A stretch of DNA of 10,025 nt from Frankiaceae bacterium (lineage in GTDB: Bacteria > Actinomycetota > Actinomycetes > JADGOU01): NCBI GenBank assembly GCA_017882835.1, contig JADGOU010000078.1, positions 1 through 10,025 of the forward strand. The letters are read 5' to 3'. Made by a program: the position numbers and the translations under genes. This document shows, one piece after another, positions 1 to 5,400 of this stretch. A model generated the notes under the pieces. The model ran no database searches. It worked only from the letters and a program-made list of their open reading frames with translations, and had not been told where the DNA came from. Within the stretch, counting starts at the first letter, position 1. Each line of letters opens with the position of its first letter.

Positions 1-560
1 ACGTCGAGCTGCACTTCGGGGTCGTGGACGTGACCTCGCAGGTGGTGTCCTTCCGGCGCAAGCGCCTGGGCAGCGGGGAGGTGCTCGGGGAGGAGCCGCT
101 CGACCTGCCACCCCGCCAGCTGCGCACCCGGGCGGTGTGGTACTCGGTGTGCCCCGACCTGCTGGCGACCGTCGGGCTGGAGTGGGCCGACGTTCCCGGC
201 GCAGCGCACGCCGCCGAGCACGCCGCAATCGGCCTGCTGCCGCTGTTCGCGACCTGCGACCGCTGGGACATCGGCGGGGTCTCCACCGCGCTGCACGAGG
301 ACACCGGGCGCCCGACGGTCTTCGTCTACGACGGGCACCCCGGCGGCGCGGGGTTCGCCGAGCGCGGGTACGCCGCCGGCCAGGAGTGGCTGGCGGCCAC
401 CGGCAAGGCCATCGCGGCCTGCGAGTGCGAGGCGGGGTGCCCGTCCTGCGTCCAGTCGCCCAAGTGCGGGAACGGCAACGCTCCGCTGGACAAGGATGGC
501 GCGGTGCGGTTGCTGCAGGCCGTGCTGCGCGCGACTGCCGATTGGACCGCGGCGTCGTAA
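1..560 (+). CDS. DECH/DEAH-box helicase with C-terminal DUF1998 (MZB) zinc domain, 3' part only
   Basis: This is the last roughly 185 codons of a gene that enters from the left; reading frame 3 is open from base 3 to the TAA at 558-560. The visible part is the DUF1998/MrfA-type zinc-binding domain. It shows HAAEHAAIGLLPLF, then FVYDGHPGGAGFAERGY, then a cysteine cluster CECEAGCPSCVQSPKCGNGN and the tail PLDKDGAVRLLQAVL. The same signature ends actinobacterial DECH helicases described as 'helicase/secretion neighborhood' helicases (TIGR03817, from memory) and the Bacillus repair helicase MrfA, so a role in DNA repair is likely. The helicase core is outside the window. The gene converges on the Tad locus downstream, the arrangement for which the family was named. 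The last codons lie in the first copy of a 19-bp tandem repeat, so the C-terminus (DWTAAS) is probably recent. Confidence 0.9.
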   Translation, partial: VELHFGVVDVTSQVVSFRRKRLGSGEVLGEEPLDLPPRQLRTRAVWYSVCPDLLATVGLEWADVPGAAHAAEHAAIGLLPLFATCDRWDIGGVSTALHEDTGRPTVFVYDGHPGGAGFAERGYAAGQEWLAATGKAIAACECEAGCPSCVQSPKCGNGNAPLDKDGAVRLLQAVLRATADWTAAS

Positions 561-612
561 CTGGACCGCGGCGTCGTAACTGGGCCGCGGCGTCGTAACT
601 GGACCGCGGCGT
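542..612. repeat. 19-bp tandem repeat (3 full copies plus 14 bp) over the helicase stop codon
   Basis: The unit ctggaccgcggcgtcgtaa occurs at 542-560 (first base t), 561-579 and 580-598 (one change, ggg for gga), with 14 bases of a fourth copy at 599-612. Each copy contains the palindrome CCGCGG and ends in TAA. Because 19 is not a multiple of three, the three TAA codons (558, 577, 596) fall in three different frames. The first is the helicase stop. The rest of the stretch up to 717 shows no further gene; a weak promoter-like TACAAC at 641-646 has no convincing -35 partner. Confidence 0.93.
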
Positions 613-716
613 GATCGGCGACGGAACGGGTACCACCAACTACAACGGTGCAGCCGGCTCCGCGCCGCGCGGCGTAATGCCTTCGCCGGTGTCCACCCGA
701 ACGAAAGGCGGAACCG

Positions 717-1142
717 ATGGCCGTCCTCGGGCTGATCTTAATGGTGGCCTGCGGTGCAGTTGGGGCCGCCTTCCTGCTCAACAAGGCCCACGCTCTGGAC
801 GCGAGCGTGATCGGCATTGGCACCCTGCATTACACCGTGGCGGGGCTGTTCCTCGTCGGGGCGCTGACCGGGTTGCTGTTCACTCTCGGCCTGGGCTTGT
901 TCTTCTCCGGCCTGGCTCGCTCCCGGCGTCGTTCGAAGCAGCGACGCCAGCTCGCCCGCACGAGCCGCGAAGGTGAATCACTGCGGGAGGAGAACACCCG
1001 GTTGTCGGCCCAGCTCGAGCAGACGCAAGCGTCCCGGCCAGCCGAGGACACCCCCGTCTATCCCCAGGACGGCACCACCGGGGCTCGGCCGACTGCGTCC
1101 GGCGAGCAGGCCGCGCCAGGCCGCGGACTGTTCCGCAAGTAG
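717..1142 (+). CDS. Small two-helix membrane protein with cytoplasmic coiled coil, LapA-like topology
   Basis: A 141-residue protein. The ATG at 717 is preceded by the purine-rich stretch gaaaggcgga, a plausible ribosome binding site. Two hydrophobic segments lie at about residues 2-22 and 40-64, joined by a short loop. A basic stop-transfer region follows (about 67-78, RSRRRSKQRRQ), then a heptad-like charged helix (about 80-105, SLREENTRLSAQLEQ) and a proline/glycine-rich tail ending in GLFRK. This topology recalls the LapA/DUF1049 family of small envelope proteins, but I see no diagnostic motif and the assignment is tentative. It sits between the helicase and the end of the Tad locus. Its last 85 bases overlap the extended 3' end of the tadE-like gene on the other strand. 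No function can be assigned from sequence. Confidence 0.75.
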   Translation: MAVLGLILMVACGAVGAAFLLNKAHALDASVIGIGTLHYTVAGLFLVGALTGLLFTLGLGLFFSGLARSRRRSKQRRQLARTSREGESLREENTRLSAQLEQTQASRPAEDTPVYPQDGTTGARPTASGEQAAPGRGLFRK

Positions 1143-1615
1143 CCGTCAAGCGGGGCGCCGTCAGGGCCGCCCGGCGGATCAGTGACCCCACCTGCCTGCT
1201 CCCCGCCCGCGCCAGCTGCCGCTGGCGGGCCGGCGCGGGCGCGGGCCGTCGCCGTACCGAACCGCCGCAGGGCCACCGGCAACCGGGCGCCGGTGCTGAC
1301 ATCGCTGACCCCGTCCACCACGGTGCACGACACCAGTCGTGCGCCGGAGCCCGCGGCCACCGCGGCGGCTCGGGCGCAGGCTTCGGCCGGACCAAGCAAC
1401 GCCGAGTCGGCGGCGGCGAGGGCCGCCAGGTCCGCGGCGGCGGCGGCGCGGTGACCGGCGAGCTCGGTCTGACCGACCAGGACGGCCGCGCTCGCCACCA
1501 CGCCGGTCAGCACCGATGCGCTGAGCACCCAGATGCTCGCTGACCCGCGATCGGCCGGCCCGGTCTGGCGGCATCGGTAACCCGGCCGCGGCGGCCCGGT
1601 AGGTGACCTAGCCAC
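1058..1615 (-). CDS. TadE-like protein of the helicase/secretion neighbourhood (Rv3654c type)
   Basis: A predicted 185-residue exported pseudopilin-like protein, last gene of the Tad locus. The GTG at 1615 overlaps the tadE stop by 8 nt, and no better start exists before the conserved region. Residues 23-50 (RGSASIWVLSASVLTGVVAS...) form the single N-terminal membrane helix typical of TadE-like proteins. It is followed by HRAAAAADLAALAAADSALL and two cysteines (C80, C97) in a pattern I recall from the actinobacterial family TIGR03816. The recognisable family ends near residue 130 (ATARARAGPP). The remaining 55 residues are Gly/Pro-rich and run antisense into the membrane-protein gene at 717-1142, so they may be a read-through extension after loss of the ancestral stop. 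In M. tuberculosis the homologue is reported to affect macrophage apoptosis; here a structural or secreted role in the Tad apparatus is inferred. Confidence 0.78.
   Translation of the reverse strand: MARSPTGPPRPGYRCRQTGPADRGSASIWVLSASVLTGVVASAAVLVGQTELAGHRAAAAADLAALAAADSALLGPAEACARAAAVAAGSGARLVSCTVVDGVSDVSTGARLPVALRRFGTATARARAGPPAAAGAGGEQAGGVTDPPGGPDGAPLDGYLRNSPRPGAACSPDAVGRAPVVPSWG
1210..1227. terminator. GC hairpin downstream of the membrane-protein gene, inside the tadE-like tail
   Basis: A perfect 7-bp inverted repeat, cgccagc (1210-1216) and gctggcg (1221-1227), with a 4-base loop, lies 68 bases after the stop of the gene at 717-1142. No T-run follows on either strand. It could weakly end transcription from the left, or once have ended the Tad transcript from the right. 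It is also simply GC-rich coding sequence, so confidence is low. Confidence 0.25.
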
Positions 1616-2090
1616 GGCCGATGGCGGGCGGGCCGTCGTACGCCCCGCTGGGTACGGACGCCGCGCCCATTGCCGCTGGCGAACTGTCGATGACCTCCTC
1701 GACGGCCGCCGCGGCCTGCCCGGTGACCCGGATGCCAGCAAGCCGGGTGGCCAGCCCACCGAAGGGGCGCACCACTGCGCTGACCTGCACGCTGACCCGC
1801 GAGCCGTTCGGCTCGATGGTCACGGTCGCACCAGCGGGTCCGGCCGTGCGCGCCCTTCGGATGATCTCGGCGGCCGGCTCGCCACGGGCGGCGGCGCGGG
1901 CGGCGGCCCCGGCCACGTCGGTACAGCGCAGCTGTGCCGCCACGCAGCCCACCGCCCAGAGCGCGCCGCAGAGCACCAGCACGAGTACGGGCAGCGCCAC
2001 GGCCATCTCCGCGGTCGCCGTCCCACCATCGACCGTGGCTCGGGCGCCCCACGTCCGCCGACGGCTGACCGCGTGCGGGCCGGCGCTCAG
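1608..2090 (-). CDS. tadE: TadE-like pilus assembly protein, probable CTG start
   Basis: A pseudopilin-like envelope protein of about 160 residues if read from the CTG at 2090. The diagnostic region GGTATAEMAVALPVLVLVL (about residues 22-40) is the TadE N-terminal motif: a short polar segment with Glu, then one hydrophobic helix to about residue 52. A soluble domain follows with DVAGAAARAAARGEP and an Arg/Val-rich beta region (ATVTIEPNGSRVSVQVSAVV). The frame is open upstream to an ATG at 2240, but that start would overlap flp by more than 150 nt. Between the flp stop and the TadE motif there is no in-frame ATG, GTG or TTG. The CTG at 2090-2088 overlaps the flp TGA as CTGA, matching the 4-nt coupled overlaps elsewhere in the operon, so I prefer it. 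The next ATG lies inside the motif and would remove the N-terminus. The 3' end overlaps the next gene by 8 nt. Confidence 0.82.
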   Translation of the reverse strand: MSAGPHAVSRRRTWGARATVDGGTATAEMAVALPVLVLVLCGALWAVGCVAAQLRCTDVAGAAARAAARGEPAAEIIRRARTAGPAGATVTIEPNGSRVSVQVSAVVRPFGGLATRLAGIRVTGQAAAAVEEVIDSSPAAMGAASVPSGAYDGPPAIGRG

Positions 2091-2278
2091 AACGACACCC
2101 GCAGTGCCTTCTCGACCAGATCGCCCAGCAACGTCAGCACTGTGTGGCTGGTCACCACCTTGTACAGCACGCCGGCGAAACCGCAGGCAGCGACCGTACC
2201 GACGGCGTACTCCGCGGTCGTCATCCCCGCTTCCGAGCATCGCTGCGCATCCCGGACCACTCGCTCAAGCACCCGCAT
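2087..2278 (-). CDS. flp: Flp-like pilin subunit (DUF4244 / Rv3656c type)
   Basis: A 63-residue small pilin precursor. The ATG at 2278 follows ggag with 5-nt spacing. Residues 1-18 form a charged leader (MRVLERVVRDAQRCSEAG). A Flp-type processing site then reads G18|MTTAEY, with Glu at +5 and Tyr at +6, the classical Flp signature cut by a TadV-type prepilin peptidase. A hydrophobic helix follows at about residues 24-42 (YAVGTVAACGFAGVLYKVV), then a short amphipathic tail. Length and composition fit the actinobacterial DUF4244 family. It would be the main filament or pseudopilus subunit moved by CpaF/TadB/TadC. It is separated from tadC by 189 bp holding a tandem repeat and a hairpin, suggesting its own transcription start or mRNA processing, as expected for a subunit needed in excess. 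Confidence 0.87.
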   Translation of the reverse strand: MRVLERVVRDAQRCSEAGMTTAEYAVGTVAACGFAGVLYKVVTSHTVLTLLGDLVEKALRVSF

Positions 2279-2283
2279 GACGT

Positions 2284-2312
2284 CTCCGTTCCTGACCGCT
2301 GAGAATCAGCGG
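2284..2312 (-). promoter_or_regulatory. Leader hairpin and ribosome binding site of the flp-like pilin
   Basis: On the minus strand a perfect 7-bp stem, ccgctga / tcagcgg (2312-2306 and 2302-2296), with a 3-base loop lies directly before the Shine-Dalgarno sequence ggag (2287-2284), which sits 5 nt before the ATG. A stem-loop at this place could protect the 5' end of a processed flp mRNA or tune translation. A weak promoter-like pair on the same strand (TTCGGC 2348-2343, 17-bp spacer, TACGGC 2325-2320) would start RNA just upstream of the hairpin. The hairpin is plain in the sequence; its role is inferred. Confidence 0.45.
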
Positions 2313-2330
2313 CCCGTCGCCGTACTCCAC

Positions 2331-2387
2331 TGCCTTGACCCTGCCGAACTGCCTTGACCCTGCCGAACTGCCTTGACCCTGCCGAGC
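2331..2387. repeat. 19-bp tandem repeat, 3 copies, between tadC and flp
   Basis: The unit tgccttgaccctgccgaac occurs at 2331-2349 and 2350-2368 (identical) and at 2369-2387 (one change, gagc for gaac). It lies in the 189-bp gap that splits the Tad locus into a machine part and a subunit part. On the plus strand each copy carries TTGACC, on the minus strand GGTCAAGG. No coding potential is evident. It has the same period as the array at 542-612 but an unrelated sequence. Confidence 0.95.
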
Positions 2388-2467
2388 AGCGGCAGGTGGC
2401 GACGCCATGGCAGGCGATCTGTGGACACCGGCCGCCGTCGCGGGTCAGCGGTGGACCCAGGCACCGC

Positions 2468-3247
2468 TCATCCGCCGGTCGTGACGCGCGCGGCCAGACC
2501 GGCGACCATCGGGACCACGGCCAGCAGCACGAAGGCCGGCAGGAAACACAACCCCAGCGGCAGGACGGCGAGCACCCCCGCCCGCCGGGCCACCGACTCG
2601 GCGGCGACCCGGGCGGTCGCGCGCTGCGCCACCGCGGCCCGGCGGACGCTGTCGGCCACCGCAGTGCCGCTGACCGACGCCCGAACAAGGGTCCGCCCGA
2701 CGTCGACGAGCGAGTCGGGTCCATCGACCACCTGCCACGCCTGGGCCGCCGGCTGACCGAGCCGCATCGCCGTCGCGACACTGGCGAAGGCCGTGCCAAC
2801 CGGCCCGCCGACCGCCGGTCCGACCACCGCTAGCGCGGCATCAAGTGCGGCGCCAGCGGACAGCACTCCGGCCAGCAGGTCCAGCGCGTACGGCAGGTCA
2901 TGCCGGACCCGCTCGGCGCGACCATCCGCGACCGAGTTGGACCCCAGCCGATCCAGCAGCACCCAGCCGCCGACGGCCACGACCGCCGCCAGCACCAACC
3001 CAGCCCAGCCCGGTACGACGAGCGCGCTCGCGGTTGCGGCCGCGCCGAGCGCACCGACCCGGACCGCCGCCGGCGGGCGCGGTGGACCAGCAGCATGGGC
3101 CGGCGCAACCGCCGGCTCCGGCATTGACCGGCGCCCTCGCCGAGCGGGTGGGGACAGTCGCCGGGCGGCGCCCGGGCCGGGATGACCAACGGCCGTGGCG
3201 ACGGCGGCCGCGGCCGACCCGGCGGCGAGCACACCCCACGCCGTCAC
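2468..3247 (-). CDS. tadC: Tad/type II secretion system F-domain protein, TadC-like
   Basis: A 259-residue inner-membrane platform protein. The GTG at 3247 overlaps the tadB stop as GTGA. A hydrophobic N-terminus (about 1-22) is followed by a Pro/Ala-rich linker (about 23-60) and a membrane segment (about 64-98). The conserved T2SSF domain spans about 113-250: RVRHDLPYALDLLAGVLSAGAALDAAL, then a second helical repeat ending in ARVAAESVARRAGVLAVLPLGLCFLPAFVLL, the usual C-terminal helix of the family. It should pair with TadB and couple CpaF ATP hydrolysis to pilin assembly. It is the last gene of the tightly overlapping cpaE-cpaF-tadB-tadC run. Confidence 0.9.
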   Translation of the reverse strand: MTAWGVLAAGSAAAAVATAVGHPGPGAARRLSPPARRGRRSMPEPAVAPAHAAGPPRPPAAVRVGALGAAATASALVVPGWAGLVLAAVVAVGGWVLLDRLGSNSVADGRAERVRHDLPYALDLLAGVLSAGAALDAALAVVGPAVGGPVGTAFASVATAMRLGQPAAQAWQVVDGPDSLVDVGRTLVRASVSGTAVADSVRRAAVAQRATARVAAESVARRAGVLAVLPLGLCFLPAFVLLAVVPMVAGLAARVTTGG

Positions 3248-4134
3248 GCCGCCCCTCGCAGCGCCCGGTGCACGATCGCCTGGGTCCACAGCAGTCCAGC
3301 TACGTCCAGCAGGACCCCGCCGAGCAGACAGCCGGCACCGAGCGGGGTGTGCAGCAGAAAGTGCAGCGGAGTCGCCCCACCGACGGTGGCCAGTCCCGCC
3401 CCCAACACCGGCAGCCCGGCCAACAGCCCGGCCGTTGCGCGGGGTCCGGCGAGCTGAGCGGCGAGTTCGGCCCGAAGCGCGACGGTGGCGGTGAGGCCGT
3501 CTGCGATGCGCTCCACCGGGGCGGCCAGGCCGGCTCCACTGCGGGTACCGACCGCCCAGGCCGCCGCCAGCGCCCACCGGACCGCAGTGGGCTCCACATT
3601 CGCTGCCGCCCGACCGCGGGCGGCCTGCGCGGCCGACAGCGGCTCTGCCGCGGCCCACAGAGCGGCCGCCACATCACCGCCAAGCCGCGCGGTCGCGGCA
3701 GCCCTACGCAGGGCCCGAGCGGTCTGCGGACCGGCCTCGGTCGCGGCCGCGACCAACGCATCCGCCGGGGGTCGGCCCGACCGCAGCTCGGTCGCCAAGG
3801 CGACCATGGCGGCCACGCCGCGCTCCTCCTCCCGCCGGCTCGCGGTCCTTCGCCGCGCCGCAGTCCGCTGCCGGACCGCAACGGCGCCCACCACGCCGAC
3901 CACCGCAATCGCGGCGATCCCGGCGCCGGTGGCGACCAGCAGTCCGCAGCCGAGCAGACCGGCGACCCAAGGCCGCCGAGCCGACGCGAGCCATTCCGTC
4001 GGCCGGTGGAGTCGGCTGTTGGCTTCGACGGCCAGTTCGGCGCCCAGCCGTCGCACGGCCGCGCGCCGGCGACCCGCCAGCACCCAACCCGCCGTCGCGG
4101 CCAGCCCCGCCGCTAGGGCCGTCGCGGGCGTCAC
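3244..4134 (-). CDS. tadB: Tad/type II secretion system F-domain protein, TadB-like
   Basis: A 296-residue integral membrane protein, partner of TadC in the Tad inner-membrane platform. The GTG at 4134 overlaps the cpaF stop as GTGA. Membrane segments are seen at about residues 5-21, 56-87, 233-258 and 266-286. The cytoplasmic T2SSF-like domain (about 105-225) contains RGVAAMVALATELRSGRPPADAL and GLAAPVERIADGL, typical of TadB proteins. It shares the 3' GTGA overlap with tadC, so translation of the two is probably coupled. There is no sign of truncation. Confidence 0.9.
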   Translation of the reverse strand: MTPATALAAGLAATAGWVLAGRRRAAVRRLGAELAVEANSRLHRPTEWLASARRPWVAGLLGCGLLVATGAGIAAIAVVGVVGAVAVRQRTAARRRTASRREEERGVAAMVALATELRSGRPPADALVAAATEAGPQTARALRRAAATARLGGDVAAALWAAAEPLSAAQAARGRAAANVEPTAVRWALAAAWAVGTRSGAGLAAPVERIADGLTATVALRAELAAQLAGPRATAGLLAGLPVLGAGLATVGGATPLHFLLHTPLGAGCLLGGVLLDVAGLLWTQAIVHRALRGAA

Positions 4135-5399
4135 CCCAGACCGGGCCGGACCGCGACGTACGACGGGTCAACTCCGTGCTCCACCATCAGCGCCCGCAGC
4201 CTGGGCTCACCGGCGCCGGCCACCAGGCGGTCTGGGTGGACGTGCACGGCCGGTACGGCGGTGACCAGGCCGTCGGCGGCCGACTCCAGCACCCGGACCT
4301 CCGCGACCCGGCGGACGCCGTCGGCACCGCGGATGAGGTGCACGACAACGTGCACGCCGGCCGCCACCTGGCTGTGCACCGCGTGCCGGCCCATGCCGGC
4401 CATCGCGCCCAGCGCCTCCAGTCGAGCGGGAAGCTCACCGGCGCCGTTGGCGTGCACGGTGCCGCATCCGCCCTCGTGCCCGGTGTTGAGCGCGGCCAGC
4501 AAGTCGGCCACCTCGGCGCCGCGCACCTCACCGATCACCAGCCGGTCCGGGCGCATCCGCAGCGCCTGCCGCACCAGGTCGCGCATCGAGACCGCGCCGG
4601 CGCCTTCGACGTTCGGCGGCCGGGCCTCCAACCGGACGACGTGGGGGTGCACCGGCCGCAGCTCCCCGGCATCCTCGACCAACACGATCCGCTCGCCGGG
4701 GTCGACCAGCCCGAGCAGCGCGGCCAGCAGGGTCGTCTTACCCGTACCGGTCCCGCCGGTGACCAAGAAGGCCAGCCGGGCGGCCACCAGCGCTGCTATC
4801 AGCCGCACCCCGTCGGGGGGCAGCGCGCCGCGATCCGCCAACTCGGCCAGCGAGTACGCCGTGGGCCGCAGCACCCGCAGCGACAGACATGTTCCGCGCG
4901 GCGCGATCGGCGGCAACACCGCGTGCAGTCGAGTCCCGTCCGCGAGCCGGGCGTCAACCCACGGTTGGGCGTCATCGAGGCGCCGTCCGGCGGCGCTGGC
5001 CAGTCGGGTGGCCAACAGCCGCAGCGCCGCTTCGTCGCCGAAGCCGACGCCGGCCCGAACCAGCCCGGCACCCCGGTCCACCCACACCTCATCGGGCGCG
5101 TTCACCAGGATGTCGGTGACCCGGTCGTCGCGCAGCAACGGCTCCAACGGACCGGCGCCGGCCAGCTCGGACTGCACCCGGCGCAACACCGCGAGCAGGT
5201 CCGCGTCACCGGCCCAGCCCCCGAGCTCATGACGCAGAGCCGCAGCCACCCGAGCGACATCCGGCTCGCCGCCGGCGATGGCCAGTCGGTCCCGCACCCG
5301 GGCGAGCAGGGCCGGATCCAGCACATCGGTGGCGGCAGTGACCGGCCTCGCCGGCCGGACTGCGTTCATGCCGACTGGGTTCATGCCGACTGGGTTCAT
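4131..5399 (-). CDS. cpaF: CpaF/TadA-family secretion ATPase
   Basis: A 422-residue hexameric ATPase that drives pilin extrusion at the inner membrane (TIGR03819-type, helicase/secretion neighborhood ATPase). The motifs are complete: Walker A GGTGTGKTT (about 215-223), Asp box IVLVEDAGEL (about 238-247), Walker B RLVIGEVRG (about 286-294) and His box NTGHEGGCGTVHAN (about 305-318). The N-terminal domain (about 25-180) contains the usual GPLEPLLRDDRVTDILVNAPDEVWVDR. The ATG at 5399 overlaps the upstream TGA (ATGA), but a 15-bp tandem repeat places two further in-frame ATGs at 5384 and 5369. The protein therefore begins MNPVGMNPVGMNAVR and three initiation points are possible. No strong Shine-Dalgarno precedes any of them. 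The 3' end overlaps tadB by 4 nt. Confidence 0.95.
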   Translation of the reverse strand: MNPVGMNPVGMNAVRPARPVTAATDVLDPALLARVRDRLAIAGGEPDVARVAAALRHELGGWAGDADLLAVLRRVQSELAGAGPLEPLLRDDRVTDILVNAPDEVWVDRGAGLVRAGVGFGDEAALRLLATRLASAAGRRLDDAQPWVDARLADGTRLHAVLPPIAPRGTCLSLRVLRPTAYSLAELADRGALPPDGVRLIAALVAARLAFLVTGGTGTGKTTLLAALLGLVDPGERIVLVEDAGELRPVHPHVVRLEARPPNVEGAGAVSMRDLVRQALRMRPDRLVIGEVRGAEVADLLAALNTGHEGGCGTVHANGAGELPARLEALGAMAGMGRHAVHSQVAAGVHVVVHLIRGADGVRRVAEVRVLESAADGLVTAVPAVHVHPDRLVAGAGEPRLRALMVEHGVDPSYVAVRPGLG

Positions 5400-5400
5400 G
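5365..5400. repeat. 15-bp tandem repeat forming three successive cpaF start codons
   Basis: The unit ttcatgccgactggg occurs at 5365-5379 and 5380-5394, with the first six bases again at 5395-5400. Read on the minus strand it encodes MNPVG twice, followed by MNAVR. The first ATG (5399) is the one overlapping the cpaE stop. The period of five codons keeps the frame. Confidence 0.93.

Noticed and set aside
542..612. Repeat array as a mobile-element end or attachment site
   Set aside because: No integrase, transposase or inverted ends nearby; simple head-to-tail copies of the gene's own 3' end fit slippage duplication.
1179..1574. 131-codon minus-strand frame starting at 1574 as the last Tad gene
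   Set aside because: Its product is Arg-rich without a membrane helix. The adjacent frame from GTG 1615 holds the TadE-like helix, the HRAAAAADLAAL motif and the coupled overlap.
2845..4116. 423-codon open frame on the plus strand across tadC and tadB
   Set aside because: Arg/Pro/Gly-rich translation without any recognisable motif, antisense to two T2SSF-domain proteins with clear membrane helices and coupled overlaps.
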